Positions 29,448 through 38,707 of a DNA stretch of 64,000 nucleotides are shown here, one piece after another (positions within the stretch are counted from its first letter, which is position 1; the number at the start of each line of letters is the position of its first letter). The stretch covers positions 1 to 64,000 of the forward strand of contig NZ_JACLAL010000004.1 in the NCBI RefSeq assembly GCF_014280875.1, written 5' to 3'. The translations under genes were made by a program, and so were the position numbers. The notes beneath the pieces are model-generated. The model saw only the letters and a list, made by a program, of their open reading frames with translations. It did not search any database and was not told the DNA's origin. Source of the stretch: Paenirhizobium daejeonense (GTDB lineage Bacteria > Pseudomonadota > Alphaproteobacteria > Rhizobiales > Rhizobiaceae).

Positions 29448-29527
29448 GCGGCTGTTCAGGAGACAAATAAAGTAACGGCTCTGACCTCGGACGGCCAATA
29501 GACGTCTTCCATCGGAGAGGGGAAGAA

Positions 29528-29944
29528 TTACCGGCTCTTCGGCCGCAAGCGGATCACCACGTCGACATGAGCGATCTCCATGCCTTCGGGCGGCTCGGGG
29601 AGGTTGTCGATCGAGATGTTGTTGACCGGGATGTCGAGAACCTCGTTCTCGCCTTCCACGAAGAAGTGATGATGGTCCGACGTGTTGGTGTCGAAATACG
29701 TCTTGGCGCTTTCCACTGCCAGAACACGAATGAGTCCGGCCTCGGTAAACTGGTGAAGCGTGTTGTAGACGGTTGCAAGCGACACCGGTACATTGGCGGC
29801 GATCGCTTCTTCATGTAGTTCCTCGACGGTCAGGTGACGGTCGCCCTTGGCGAAAAGAAGACTGGCCAACGCGATACGTTGACGCGTCGGGCGCAAGCCC
29901 GAGCGACGCAGTTTCAGTTCCGTACTCACACCGTATTCAGCCAT
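29528..29944 (-). CDS. irr: Fur-family iron response regulator Irr
   Basis: Fur-family repressor of 138 residues with a winged-helix N-terminus (RPTRQRIALASLLF, HLTVEELHEEA, VSLATVYNTLHQFTEAGL) and SDHHHFF, the triple-His region involved in haem and metal sensing. It matches rhizobial Irr, which controls haem synthesis and iron uptake genes under iron limitation. The N-terminal Cys-Pro haem motif of Bradyrhizobium Irr is absent, as in other Rhizobiaceae. It is divergent from fabA, its usual rhizobial neighbour. A good promoter lies at 30000-30027. Confidence 0.92.
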   Translation of the reverse strand: MAEYGVSTELKLRRSGLRPTRQRIALASLLFAKGDRHLTVEELHEEAIAANVPVSLATVYNTLHQFTEAGLIRVLAVESAKTYFDTNTSDHHHFFVEGENEVLDIPVNNISIDNLPEPPEGMEIAHVDVVIRLRPKSR

Positions 29945-29999
29945 CGTTACCGACGAACTCCGAGTTCTCCGCCTGTCAATCCACTGACGTTGATCAAGG

Positions 30000-30027
30000 A
30001 TATAACTTTTAAGGCTCGTCCTTTCAA
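30000..30027 (-). promoter_or_regulatory. Probable irr promoter
   Basis: TTGAAA (30027-30022), a 16-nt spacer and TTATAT (30005-30000) on the minus strand lie about 55 nt before the irr ATG. Confidence 0.55.
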
Positions 30028-30034
30028 TAGCATC

Positions 30035-30092
30035 TGCGGCATCGCGGCGTGAGAAACTGCCGCAAAACCAGCCTTTTGCGGCTTTTCTCTCT
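30035..30092 (+). promoter_or_regulatory. Candidate transcription attenuator or terminated small RNA upstream of fabA
   Basis: GCCGCAAAA (30059-30067) pairs with TTTTGCGGC (30074-30082) and is followed by TTTTCTCTCT, an intrinsic terminator on the plus strand. TGCGGCA (30035-30041) can pair instead with TGCCGCA (30058-30064), which would remove the 5' arm of the terminator. The two folds exclude each other, as in an attenuator. Confidence 0.5.
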
Positions 30093-30259
30093 GGTCGTTG
30101 CCGAGGTCATGCTGTATGCGACGGCGGACGGGGCCGGCGGCGTAGGAGAGTTCGACAATTCCGGACGATTGCACCGCGGCTATTGTGGGACTTCAATTTG
30201 TCCCTATCTTGCTCTAAGGGTCCGCCATCGTGAAGCTCAGGGAGGAAGAAGAAGAAGAG

Positions 30260-30775
30260 ATGAAACCGAGACAGTCCAGCTATAACTACGAAGAAATCCT
30301 TTCCTGCGGCCGTGGCGAACTTTTCGGCCCCGGCAATGCCCAGCTTCCCCTGCCGCCCATGCTGATGGTTCATCGCATCACCGAGATTTCCGAGACGGGC
30401 GGTGCCTTCGACAAGGGCTTTATCCGTGCCGAGTACGATGTGCATCCGGACGACTGGTATTTCCCCTGCCATTTCCAGGGCAATCCGATCATGCCCGGCT
30501 GCCTCGGTCTTGACGGCATGTGGCAGCTGACCGGTTTCTTCCTTGGCTGGCTTGGTGAAGAAGGTCGCGGAATGGCGCTTTCAACCGGCGAAGTGAAGTT
30601 CAAGGGCATGGTTCGCCCGCACACCAAGCTTCTCGAATACGGCATCGACTTCAAGCGGGTTATGCGCGGCCGTCTTGTGCTCGGGACGGCTGATGGCTGG
30701 CTGAAAGCCGATGGCGAAACCATTTACCAGGCAACGGACCTTCGCGTGGGTCTGTCGAAGGATAAGACGGCCTGA
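30260..30775 (+). CDS. fabA: 3-Hydroxydecanoyl-ACP dehydratase/isomerase FabA
   Basis: Hot-dog-fold enzyme of 171 residues that dehydrates 3-hydroxydecanoyl-ACP and isomerises trans-2- to cis-3-decenoyl-ACP, the branch point to unsaturated fatty acids. The catalytic pair is His71 in [12 protein letters not shown] and Asp85 in LGLDGMW. The start is ATG 30260 (canonical MKPRQSSY); a GTG 30 nt upstream would add a Glu run encoded by the GA-rich ribosome binding region. fabB starts 42 nt after its stop and fabI follows, an operon for unsaturated fatty acid synthesis. Confidence 0.96.
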   Translation: MKPRQSSYNYEEILSCGRGELFGPGNAQLPLPPMLMVHRITEISETGGAFDKGFIRAEYDVHPDDWYFPCHFQGNPIMPGCLGLDGMWQLTGFFLGWLGEEGRGMALSTGEVKFKGMVRPHTKLLEYGIDFKRVMRGRLVLGTADGWLKADGETIYQATDLRVGLSKDKTA

Positions 30776-30817
30776 AAGCAGGCTCTGTCCAATCATGATA
30801 ACAAGAAGGTCTGAGAG

Positions 30818-32041
30818 ATGAGACGGGTAGTTGTAACGGGTCTTGGCATCGTGTCCTCCATTGGAAGTGATGCTGCTGAAGTCACGGAATCGCTGCGCAA
30901 CGCGAAATCCGGCATTACCTTTTCGCCGGACTTTGCCGAACACGGCTTCAAGTGCAACGTATGGGGCAAGCCCACTCTCGATCCGACTGAACTTGTCGAC
31001 CGTCGCGCAATGCGCTTCCTGTCGCAGGGCGGTGCCTGGAACCATGTCGCCATGAAGCAGGCGATTGCCGATGCCGGTCTAGAAGAGGCCGATTATGCGC
31101 AGAAGGAGCGCGTCGGCATCATCATGGGTTCGGGCGGTCCGTCCACCCGCACCATCGTTGAGGCAGCCGACATTACACGGCAGAACAAGAGCCCGAAGCG
31201 CATCGGCCCGTTCGCCGTGCCGAAGGCCATGTCCTCCACTGCATCGGCAACGCTCGCCACCTGGTTCAAGCTCCACGGCGTGAATTACTCGATCTCGTCG
31301 GCTTGCTCTACTTCGGCGCATTGCATCGGCAACGCCGCCGAGATGATCCAGTGGGGCAAACAGGACATGGTATTTGCAGGCGGTCACGAAGATCTCGACT
31401 GGTCGATGTCTGACCTCTTCGATGCCATGGGAGCCATGTCCTCGAAGTACAATGATACGCCGGCTTCTGCCTCGCGTGCCTATGACGCGACGCGTGACGG
31501 TTTCGTCATTGCCGGCGGCGCAGGCGTTCTCGTTCTGGAAGAGCTGGAGCACGCCAAGGCCCGCGGCGCCAAGATCTACGCCGAAATCACCGGTTACGGC
31601 GCGACCTCTGATGGCTACGACATGGTTGCCCCGTCGGGCGAAGGCGCGATCCGCTGCATGCGGCAGGCGCTCGCCACGGTGAAGGGCGAGGTCGACTACA
31701 TCAATACCCACGGCACCTCGACTCCGGTTGGCGACAGCAAGGAAATTGGCGCCATCCGCGAAGTGTTCGGCGACAAGATCCCGCATATCCAGTCGACCAA
31801 GTCTCTGACCGGACACTCCCTGGGTGCTGCCGGCGTGCAGGAATCGATCTATGGCCTGCTGATGATGCAGGAACGCTTCATCGGCGAAAGCGCCCACATC
31901 ACTGAACTCGATCCGGAATTCGATGGCGTTCCGATCGTCCGCAAGCGTATCGACAATGCAAAGATCGATACCGTTCTTTCGAACTCCTTCGGTTTTGGCG
32001 GTACCAACGCCACCCTGGTGTTCCAGCGCTACAATGGATGA
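30818..32041 (+). CDS. fabB: 3-Oxoacyl-ACP synthase I FabB
   Basis: Condensing enzyme of 407 residues that elongates cis-3-decenoyl-ACP after FabA. The nucleophile is Cys163 in [12 protein letters not shown], and the two catalytic His lie in [11 protein letters not shown] and [10 protein letters not shown]. Length and motifs match E. coli FabB. The start ATG 30818 is preceded by GAGAG. fabI starts within or just after the fabB stop, so the genes are cotranscribed and coupled. Confidence 0.97.
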   Translation: MRRVVVTGLGIVSSIGSDAAEVTESLRNAKSGITFSPDFAEHGFKCNVWGKPTLDPTELVDRRAMRFLSQGGAWNHVAMKQAIADAGLEEADYAQKERVGIIMGSGGPSTRTIVEAADITRQNKSPKRIGPFAVPKAMSSTASATLATWFKLHGVNYSISSACSTSAHCIGNAAEMIQWGKQDMVFAGGHEDLDWSMSDLFDAMGAMSSKYNDTPASASRAYDATRDGFVIAGGAGVLVLEELEHAKARGAKIYAEITGYGATSDGYDMVAPSGEGAIRCMRQALATVKGEVDYINTHGTSTPVGDSKEIGAIREVFGDKIPHIQSTKSLTGHSLGAAGVQESIYGLLMMQERFIGESAHITELDPEFDGVPIVRKRIDNAKIDTVLSNSFGFGGTNATLVFQRYNG

Positions 32042-32045
32042 CAAA

Positions 32046-32852
32046 ATGAGCGGTATCATGCAGGGTAAGCGCGGCCTTATCATGGGGGTCGCGAACAACC
32101 ATTCGATTGCCTGGGGCATCGCACAGGCGCTCGCCGGCGCTGGCGCCGAACTGGCATTCACCTACCAGGGCGAGGCCCTCGGCAAGCGCGTCAAGCCGCT
32201 GGCAGCCGAACTTGGCTCGGATTTCATCCTGCCTTGCGATGTAGAGGATCTGGCTTCCGTCGATGCCGCCATGGCGCAGCTTAAGGAGCGATGGGGCAAG
32301 ATCGATTTCATCGTTCACGCCATCGGCTTCTCCGACAAGAACGAACTGAAGGGCCTCTACGCCGACACCACGCGCGACAACTTCACGCGCACCATGGTGA
32401 TCTCGTGCTTCTCCTTCACCGAGATTGCCAAGCGGGCGGCAGATCTGATGGTGGACGGCGGCAGCATGCTGACGCTCACCTATGGCGGCTCGATGCGGGT
32501 CATTCCCAACTACAATGTCATGGGTGTGGCCAAGGCGGCTCTCGAGGCTTCCGTCCGCTATCTGGCTGGTGATTACGGTCCGCGTGGCATTCGCGTCAAT
32601 GCCATCTCGGCAGGCCCTGTTCGCACGTTGGCCGGTGCGGGCATTTCCGATGCGCGCGCCATTCTCTCGTGGAACCAGAAGAATGCGCCCCTGCGTCGTA
32701 CGCCGACCATCGAGGATATCGGCGGTTCAGCTCTCTACCTGCTTTCGGGCATGTCGAACGGCGTTACGGGTGAAATCCACTACGTAGATGGCGGTTACAA
32801 CATCACGTCGCTGCCGACGCTTGAAGTGCTTCGCGGCGCTGACAGCGAATAA
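32046..32852 (+). CDS. fabI: Enoyl-ACP reductase FabI
   Basis: NADH-dependent enoyl-ACP reductase of 268 residues with the N-terminal cofactor pattern LIMGVANNHSIAWGIA and the catalytic Y-x6-K in NYNVMGVAK. It completes each fatty acid elongation cycle and is of the triclosan- and diazaborine-target type. ATG 32046 gives the usual MSGIMQGKRG start; an in-frame ATG at 32034 overlaps fabB by 8 nt and is possible. A palindrome follows downstream. Confidence 0.95.
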   Translation: MSGIMQGKRGLIMGVANNHSIAWGIAQALAGAGAELAFTYQGEALGKRVKPLAAELGSDFILPCDVEDLASVDAAMAQLKERWGKIDFIVHAIGFSDKNELKGLYADTTRDNFTRTMVISCFSFTEIAKRAADLMVDGGSMLTLTYGGSMRVIPNYNVMGVAKAALEASVRYLAGDYGPRGIRVNAISAGPVRTLAGAGISDARAILSWNQKNAPLRRTPTIEDIGGSALYLLSGMSNGVTGEIHYVDGGYNITSLPTLEVLRGADSE

Positions 32853-32862
32853 GGCTATTCCA

Positions 32863-32885
32863 GCAAAAGCGTGAAGCGCTTTTGC
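32863..32885 (+). terminator. Palindrome after fabI, possible operon terminator
   Basis: GCAAAAGCG (32863-32871) pairs with CGCTTTTGC (32877-32885) around a 5-nt loop 11 nt after the fabI stop. The T run is inside the stem rather than after it, so its efficiency is doubtful; similar palindromes are common between rhizobial genes. Confidence 0.45.
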
Positions 32886-32913
32886 GTCCGGAAATACTCT
32901 AGCGGACAAAAGA

Positions 32914-32945
32914 AAGGCCTGACGCGAGATCTCGCGTCAGGCCTT
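32914..32945 (-). terminator. Intrinsic terminator of the stand-alone HTH gene
   Basis: A perfect 14-bp stem (32914-32927/32932-32945) with the tetraloop GATC is followed on the minus strand by TTTCTTTTG. Confidence 0.75.
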
Positions 32946-32981
32946 GAAAACGGAGGGTCCGCCAACCGGGGAGTTCCCGGC

Positions 32982-33242
32982 CTACTCCGGTTTCGAATGG
33001 CTTTCATGCCTGATTGCGCCTGCCAGCATCGCAAGGCTGACCGCATGCATCCGGTTACGGGCACCGAGCTTCTGCTGTGCCGACTGAAGCAGGTCCTCGA
33101 CCTGAATTTCCGCCAGAACCAGAAGATTGCAGATATCCAGCGGCCGCTTTCCTTCTGCTACCAGCGTCAGACATTGTATTTCGGGTTTGCTGAGGACGGC
33201 CCCATCACGGGGCTCGCTCCCGGAGGCAATGAGCTTTGTCAT
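32982..33242 (-). CDS. Stand-alone LuxR/GerE-type helix-turn-helix protein
   Basis: Small protein of 86 residues from ATG 33242, or 119 if a TTG at 33341 is used; neither has a convincing ribosome binding site. Residues after LSKPEIQCLTLVAEGKRP form a LuxR C-terminal DNA-binding domain (LSxxExxxLxLxAxG pattern, then a turn and LLQSAQQKLGARNRMHAVSLAM). There is no receiver or signal-binding domain. It probably acts as a small DNA-binding regulator or a partner of a larger LuxR protein. It lies next to an AraC-family gene in the same orientation. Confidence 0.7.
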   Translation of the reverse strand: MTKLIASGSEPRDGAVLSKPEIQCLTLVAEGKRPLDICNLLVLAEIQVEDLLQSAQQKLGARNRMHAVSLAMLAGAIRHESHSKPE

Positions 33243-33492
33243 GATGTTTTGAAAACCAGAATGGAATTTTCGACCTGGGCATATGGCAATACTGCTCCGT
33301 GCCCGCTCTATTTGCGGGTCATATACTGACAGAATTGGCAAAAGTAATTCGCACTGGCCGCCAAATATTTTACCGGCCAGACAATTTCGAATCGAAGATC
33401 TATTCTTGGAATTCGCCTCTTGGGAGTATTTCTTCCGAGTATGCGGATTTTGTCAAGAGGTTGTGTCGAGGGGTCGCGGAAGCCTCTGAGGT

Positions 33493-34521
33493 TCAAGCGC
33501 TCTTTTGTTCCCGCAGGTCCCTTGGGGTGATGCCGAACCAGCGGGTTACCGAACGGGTAAAGGCGCTGGGTGCCGAATAACCCAGACGATAGCAGATTTC
33601 CGAAATGGGTAGGTCGCTTGTCGTCAGAAGGTTATGGCTAATGTCGCGGCGAACGTCGTCGCGCAATTCGTTGAGGCTGGTATTGTGGTCTGCCAGCCGA
33701 CGCTGGAAGGTCCGCTCGGAGAGACCGAAATAAGGGGCGATCTCGCCAAGTGCGAAGGTCTGCTCGGAAATATGCAGGTACAGATATTTGCGCACCTGAT
33801 CGATGAAATCGTTGTCGAGCAGCGTCGGCTCTGGCCGCATTGCGCGGCATTGCAGGTCCATCAGCTCATGCAGGCGCCTGTCACCCTTGGGATTGCGGGC
33901 TTCCAGGAAAGCGTTGCTGAAACGAATGGAATTGAACCGGCACTCGAAACTCACCTTCCGGGCGAGCAACTCCCTGAAAAGATGCGGGTGTTTCGCCCTG
34001 GGACGTTCGAGTTCGATTTCGATGATCTCATTCGCCTGTCCCGTGAGATCACGCGCCCGCTGCATCAACAGGCCAAGGGCCATATCGACATACTGGTCGC
34101 GTTTCACAATAATGGGAGCGAATGTCCAGGTCAGTCGCGCGCCGCGATCGTCGAACTCAAGCTGGCAGCAACTCGTATGCGTGACATACTGGGTATGTTC
34201 CTTGACGAAGTGAACGAAGTCGCGGCCGGTCGGCGCCGACATCACGCCGTAACCGAAGGGGCCGCTCGCGCCGGCGACGAAGTTGCGAACGCAGGTAAGC
34301 CCAAAGGCATCGTCATTGGCGAGTAGCGCACAGGCCTCCAGTAGCCTGCACAGGCGATCGATGCTGATCCGGCTGGTCAATGACTGGAAGCTTTCCGGAT
34401 CGATCTCCAGTGCCCTGCAAATGGGTGCGATATCGATACCGTAGGTCAACGCATGCTTCGCGACCGCAGACGCGACGCCCGCTACCGTAGTCAGTTCGTC
34501 GGTTAGACTTTTACTCGACAT
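33493..34521 (-). CDS. AraC-family transcriptional regulator
   Basis: Regulator of 342 residues with an N-terminal effector domain of the arabinose-binding-like type used by OruR/ArgR-like AraC proteins (about 15-200) and a C-terminal double helix-turn-helix: FALGEIAPYFGLSERTFQRRL and LPISEICYRLGYSAPSAFTRSVTRWFG. The Arg and Phe signature of the second helix and the closing GITPRDLRE are intact. The ligand and target are unknown; no catabolic operon is adjacent. Confidence 0.9.
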   Translation of the reverse strand: MSSKSLTDELTTVAGVASAVAKHALTYGIDIAPICRALEIDPESFQSLTSRISIDRLCRLLEACALLANDDAFGLTCVRNFVAGASGPFGYGVMSAPTGRDFVHFVKEHTQYVTHTSCCQLEFDDRGARLTWTFAPIIVKRDQYVDMALGLLMQRARDLTGQANEIIEIELERPRAKHPHLFRELLARKVSFECRFNSIRFSNAFLEARNPKGDRRLHELMDLQCRAMRPEPTLLDNDFIDQVRKYLYLHISEQTFALGEIAPYFGLSERTFQRRLADHNTSLNELRDDVRRDISHNLLTTSDLPISEICYRLGYSAPSAFTRSVTRWFGITPRDLREQKSA

Positions 34522-34615
34522 CGACGGATTGGCGCCTGACGCTAATAGAATGTCGTGTCAGGTTAAGTGACGTCGGTTCGTTTGTCGAGTGAGTGTCATC
34601 ACGGCGCGTAACGAC

Positions 34616-34650
34616 AACGACCCGGCCTGCAAAATGCTGGCCGGGTCGTT
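34616..34650 (-). terminator. Hairpin downstream of the methyltransferase gene
   Basis: A 12-bp stem (34616-34627/34639-34650) with an 11-nt loop lies 35 nt after the minus-strand stop at 34685. There is no clear T run, so it may be a weak terminator or an RNA-stabilising stem. Confidence 0.5.
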
Positions 34651-34684
34651 GGAATCGTTCGAGGTCTGAAAGGTCAGGCGCCCG

Positions 34685-35701
34685 TCAGCGCTTGGCCCAG
34701 AGAACCTTGAAACGCGCGTTGCGGCAGGTTTCGCCATGTTCGCGGAAGTTGGCCGCAAGGGTCTGCTCATAGGGCAGGCCGCGATTGGCGACCATCAGCA
34801 GCGTACCGCCGCTGCGCAGCGCCTGTGCGGCGGTGGCGATCATTGTCTGACCGAGGCTCGGCTCCGCTGCATGACCCTGATGGAAGGGCGGGTTCATGAT
34901 GACGAGGTCGTATTTTTCCTTCGGCGGCTCGCGGGTGAGATCCTGCCAGAAGAAGCGGGCTGTGAGATTCGGACGAATGGCAGCGAGGTTCGCCTTGGCG
35001 CATTCCAGTGCCGCGTGGTCGGCCTCGAAAAGGTCGATACGTGCGGTCCGGGATGAGCGCTCGGACAGCATCACCGAGAGATAGCCCCAGCCGGCGCCGA
35101 AATCGGCTGCGTTTCCGTCAAAGTCGGTGGGCAGGCGCGATGCCAGAAGCTCCGAGCCGTCGTCCACGTGGTCATGGGAGAAGATGCCGGCCACGGTCCT
35201 GAAGCGGCCTTCGACCACGACTTCCGCAGGCTTCAGCGAGGCGATGAGTGCGCTCGCGTCGGCGGGAACGTTGAACCACAAAGCCACGCCGTGATATTTC
35301 GGCATGTGCTCGACTTCCAGGCCCAGCCCGAAGAGGCGCTTGCGCATCGGCTGCACGCCATCTTCCTTGCCGCCGCCGATGACGATCTGGCCGCCGGGTT
35401 TCACGCGGGAAAGTGCTTCAGCGACACGGGCTTCATTCTCGCCGCGATGCTTGCCGAACAGGATGAGCGCACCGTCGAAATCCTCGCCCTCAGCCTGTGG
35501 CTTGGGATCGAGGTGAGCTGCCTGCAGTTTCAGGAATTCACCGCGAAAGCCCTGGACGCAACTCAGCGCGGCGGGAAATTCGGCCGGCCTGGCAAAGCCT
35601 GCCTCGGCACCCAGAAAAAGGTAGCGAGCGCCTTCCTCCGGCTGTTCGAGGACGCCGGACGCGAAGGGGTGGAAAAGGGTCTTGAGCGATTCCTGGCTCA
35701 T
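34685..35701 (-). CDS. rsmC: 16S rRNA (guanine-N2)-methyltransferase RsmC-like
   Basis: Class I SAM methyltransferase of 338 residues with an N-terminal degenerate methyltransferase-like half (about 1-160) and a C-terminal catalytic half with DFGAGWGYLSVML (SAM site) and IMNPPFHQG (target base site). The two-domain build and the NPPFH motif are those of RsmC, which makes m2G1207 in 16S rRNA. RsmC versus RlmG cannot be told apart with certainty by eye. It is preceded by the pnp terminator and probably has its own promoter. Confidence 0.85.
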   Translation of the reverse strand: MSQESLKTLFHPFASGVLEQPEEGARYLFLGAEAGFARPAEFPAALSCVQGFRGEFLKLQAAHLDPKPQAEGEDFDGALILFGKHRGENEARVAEALSRVKPGGQIVIGGGKEDGVQPMRKRLFGLGLEVEHMPKYHGVALWFNVPADASALIASLKPAEVVVEGRFRTVAGIFSHDHVDDGSELLASRLPTDFDGNAADFGAGWGYLSVMLSERSSRTARIDLFEADHAALECAKANLAAIRPNLTARFFWQDLTREPPKEKYDLVIMNPPFHQGHAAEPSLGQTMIATAAQALRSGGTLLMVANRGLPYEQTLAANFREHGETCRNARFKVLWAKR

Positions 35702-35721
35702 GGCAATGGTCCTTCAAGCAT

Positions 35722-35753
35722 ATAAAAAAGGCGCGGACAGGTATCCGCGCCTT
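35722..35753 (-). terminator. Intrinsic terminator of pnp
   Basis: A 10-bp stem (35728-35737/35744-35753) with a 6-nt loop is followed on the minus strand by TTTTTTATA. It lies 21 nt after the pnp stop. Confidence 0.9.
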
Positions 35754-35774
35754 GTTCGGGAGGTGAGGGGCCGC

Positions 35775-37922
35775 TTATTCTGCGGCTTCGCCCTCGTCCT
35801 TCTTCTTCTCGGCGACGATTTCCTTGCCGGTCGCCTGATCGACGGCCTTCATGGAGAGGCGAACCTTACCGCGCTCGTCAAAGCCCATCAGCTTGACCCA
35901 GACCTTGTCGCCTTCCTTGACGACGTCCTGCGTCTTGGCCACGCGCTCGGAAGCGAGCTGCGAGATGTGAACCAGACCGTCACGCGAACCGAAGAAGTTG
36001 ACGAATGCGCCGAAGTCGGCGGTCTTGACGACCGTGCCTTCGTAGATGGCGCCGACTTCCGGCTCGGCCACGATCGAATGGATCCACTTGCGGGCGGCTT
36101 CGATTTCCTTACCCGAGGAAGAGGCGATCTTGACGGTGCCGTCGTCCTCGATGTTGATCTTTGCGCCGGTCTTTTCGACGATTTCGCGGATGACCTTGCC
36201 GCCGGAGCCGATGACTTCGCGGATCTTGTCGACCGGAATGTTCATCACTTCGATGCGCGGAGCGAATTCGCCGAGCTGGCCGCGGCTCTCGGAAAGGGCA
36301 TTGGCCATTTCGCCGAGGATGTGCTTGCGACCGCCCTGTGCCTGGCTGAGCGCGACCTTCATTATCTCTTCGGTGATGCCGGCGATCTTGATGTCCATCT
36401 GCAGTGAGGTGATGCCGTCGGCAGTACCTGCAACCTTGAAGTCCATGTCGCCGAGGTGGTCTTCGTCGCCGAGGATGTCGGAGAGAACCGCAAAGCGGTC
36501 ACCTTCGAGGATCAGGCCCATGGCGATACCGGCAACCGGCTTGGCGAGCGGAACGCCTGCATCCATGAGAGCGAGCGAGGTGCCGCAGACAGTTGCCATC
36601 GAGGACGAGCCGTTCGACTCTGTGATCTCGGAAACGACACGCAACGTGTAGGGGAACTGCTCGGCCGAAGGCAGCATCGGACGGATAGCGCGCCATGCGA
36701 GCTTGCCGTGACCGATTTCGCGGCGGCCCGGAGAGCCCATGCGGCCGGTTTCACCAACCGAGTAGGGCGGGAAGTTGTAATGCAGAAGGAAGCGTTCCTT
36801 GTACATGCCGGTCAGGCTGTCGACGTACTGTTCGTCTTCACCGGTGCCGAGCGTCGCAACAACGATCGCCTGGGTTTCGCCGCGGGTGAACAGGGCCGAA
36901 CCATGGGTGCGCGGCAGAATGCCGACTTCCGATACGATAGCGCGAACGGTTTCCAGATCGCGACCGTCGATACGGCTCTTGGTGTCGAGGATGTTCCAGC
37001 GAACGATCTTGGCCTGCAGGTGCTTGAAGACCGAGCCGATTTCTTCTGCCGTGTACTTGGCTTCTTCGCCTTCTGCCGGCGTGAAGTGTGCCTTGACCTT
37101 GGCCTTTACGGCATCGACGGCTGCGTAGCGGTCGGCCTTCTGGGTGATCTTGTAGGCGTCGCGCAGTTCGGCTTCGGCGATCTTGAGCATTTCGGCTTCA
37201 AGTTCGGAATAATCTTCCGGTTCGAATTCGCGCGGTTCCTTGGCGGCGACTTCGGCGAGCTTTATGATCGCGTCGATGACGGGCTGGAAGCCGCGATGAC
37301 CGAACATGACGGCGCCGAGCATGACGTCTTCCGGAAGCTCCTTGGCTTCGGATTCAACCATAAGAACGGCGTCCTGCGTACCGGCAACGACAAGGTCGAG
37401 CGAGCTCTCATCCATCTCGTCGAGATGCGGGTTCAGCACGTATTCGCCGTTGATGTAGCCGACGCGCGCGCCGCCAACCGGACCCATGAAAGGAACGCCG
37501 GAAAGCGTCAGCGCAGCCGAAGTGGCGACCATCGACAGGATGTCCGGGTTGTTTTCGAGGTCATGCTGGATGACCGTGACGACGACCTGCGTGTCGTTCT
37601 TGTAGCCTTCCGGGAAGAGCGGGCGGATCGGACGGTCGATCAGGCGGGAAACGAGGGTTTCGTTTTCCGAGGGGCGTCCTTCGCGCTTGAAATAACCGCC
37701 CGGGATCTTGCCGGCGGCATAGGTCTTTTCCTGGTAGTTGACGGTCAGCGGAAAGAAATCCTGGCCCGGCTTCGGCGCCTTGGCGGAAACGACGGTGGCG
37801 AGAACCACGGTCTCACCGTAGGTGGCGATGACCGCGCCGTCGGCCTGACGGGCGATCTTGCCGGTTTCGAGCTTGAGCGGGCGACCGGCCCACTCGATTT
37901 CGACGCTATGAATATCAAACAT
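35775..37922 (-). CDS. pnp: Polyribonucleotide nucleotidyltransferase (PNPase)
   Basis: Phosphorolytic 3'-5' exoribonuclease of 715 residues with two RNase PH domains separated by a helical linker, a KH domain ([20 protein letters not shown]) and a C-terminal S1 domain ([19 protein letters not shown]). It degrades mRNA and small RNAs, often with RNase E in the degradosome. The start ATG 37922 follows AAGGA. rpsO lies upstream with its own terminator; the long leader of pnp may be a target for autoregulation as in E. coli. Confidence 0.97.
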   Translation of the reverse strand: MFDIHSVEIEWAGRPLKLETGKIARQADGAVIATYGETVVLATVVSAKAPKPGQDFFPLTVNYQEKTYAAGKIPGGYFKREGRPSENETLVSRLIDRPIRPLFPEGYKNDTQVVVTVIQHDLENNPDILSMVATSAALTLSGVPFMGPVGGARVGYINGEYVLNPHLDEMDESSLDLVVAGTQDAVLMVESEAKELPEDVMLGAVMFGHRGFQPVIDAIIKLAEVAAKEPREFEPEDYSELEAEMLKIAEAELRDAYKITQKADRYAAVDAVKAKVKAHFTPAEGEEAKYTAEEIGSVFKHLQAKIVRWNILDTKSRIDGRDLETVRAIVSEVGILPRTHGSALFTRGETQAIVVATLGTGEDEQYVDSLTGMYKERFLLHYNFPPYSVGETGRMGSPGRREIGHGKLAWRAIRPMLPSAEQFPYTLRVVSEITESNGSSSMATVCGTSLALMDAGVPLAKPVAGIAMGLILEGDRFAVLSDILGDEDHLGDMDFKVAGTADGITSLQMDIKIAGITEEIMKVALSQAQGGRKHILGEMANALSESRGQLGEFAPRIEVMNIPVDKIREVIGSGGKVIREIVEKTGAKINIEDDGTVKIASSSGKEIEAARKWIHSIVAEPEVGAIYEGTVVKTADFGAFVNFFGSRDGLVHISQLASERVAKTQDVVKEGDKVWVKLMGFDERGKVRLSMKAVDQATGKEIVAEKKKDEGEAAE

Positions 37923-38282
37923 GTCTTGTCCTTCTTCGACGGACCGCGGGCTTTAATGCTCTGCCCGAAGGGCATGCGCGGCCGTGAGAATGTGACTTAT
38001 CACGGGCAAGACAGCAGGAAGCTTTCTTATCGGCCGTCTCTCGGAGGAGGGCCATTGCGGGACGTAAAACCTTCCGGCTTCTGGTCCCGGTGCCAGAGTA
38101 GACTGGCGAAAGCGTCCGGCAATCCTGCCCCATGACAGGTCATCGGTTGGTTCTGGCAGCGCCGGCCCATCCGGCCCGCCATGCGTTCGGTCCTGCCGGG
38201 CGCTTCGCCCTTTGCGGAACCATCGGGAACTCTCCCGAAAAGAAACCGGCGGACCATCCCGAGGAAGGTCCGCCGGAAGCTG
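37923..38282 (-). other. pnp leader and rpsO-pnp intergenic region (360 bp)
   Basis: The part nearest rpsO holds its terminator. The rest probably contains the pnp promoter and untranslated leader; short inverted repeats such as CCGTGA/TCACGG (about 37982-38005) and GCCAG/CTGGC (about 38092-38106) may fold in the leader. I found no promoter that fits the consensus well. Confidence 0.4.
38243..38276 (-). terminator. Intrinsic terminator of rpsO
   Basis: A 10-bp stem (38246-38255/38267-38276) with an 11-nt loop is followed on the minus strand by TTTCTTTTC. Confidence 0.8.
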
Positions 38283-38552
38283 TTAGCGGCGAATACCCAG
38301 GCTGGAGATCAGCTTGGAGTAACGGCCTTCGTCCTTCTTCTTGAGATAGTCAAGAAGCGAGCGGCGGCTCGACACGAGCGTCAGGAGGCCACGACGGGAG
38401 TGGTTGTCCTTCTTGTGGTCCTTGAAATGCCCGGTGAGATTGTTGATGCGCTCGGTCAGGATGGCAACCTGAACTTCCGGCGAACCGGTGTCGCCTTCCT
38501 TGGTTGCGTATTCCTTGATGAGGGCAGCCTTGCGCTCTGCGGTAATCGACAT
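38283..38552 (-). CDS. rpsO: 30S ribosomal protein S15
   Basis: Ribosomal protein of 89 residues, the normal length, with the four-helix pattern [39 protein letters not shown] and [16 protein letters not shown]. It binds the 16S rRNA central domain early in 30S assembly. It has its own promoter (38657-38685) and terminator and precedes pnp, the order found in most bacteria. Confidence 0.98.
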   Translation of the reverse strand: MSITAERKAALIKEYATKEGDTGSPEVQVAILTERINNLTGHFKDHKKDNHSRRGLLTLVSSRRSLLDYLKKKDEGRYSKLISSLGIRR

Positions 38553-38656
38553 CGTATGTCCTTTCTATGGATAGGAGAAAACAGGTCGCCTGATGCCGGG
38601 ATGTCGTCCAGCATCGGCCGTTAGGAGCAGGCGGCACGCCGCCGTGCTGGGCGTGC

Positions 38657-38685
38657 CTATAGCTCATTCGGCCCGCAATTGAAAG
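38657..38685 (-). promoter_or_regulatory. Probable rpsO promoter
   Basis: CTTTCA (38685-38680), a 17-nt spacer and CTATAG (38662-38657) on the minus strand lie about 105 nt before the rpsO ATG in the truB-rpsO gap. Confidence 0.6.
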
Positions 38686-38707
38686 CGTTCTTTGATTCGC
38701 GCCCGAT

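Larger units (their letters stand above)
29945..30259. other. irr-fabA divergent intergenic region (315 bp)
   Basis: This region holds the irr promoter on the minus strand and, on the plus strand, a TATAAC -10-like element (30001-30006) and an attenuator-like hairpin pair (30035-30092). The rest, 30093-30259, shows only the fabA ribosome binding region with its GA-rich run. I could not find a clear iron-control element. Confidence 0.6.

Noticed and set aside
36456..38135. Plus-strand frame (559 codons) antisense to pnp
   Set aside because: Shadow of a certain gene; no recognisable domain or start signal.
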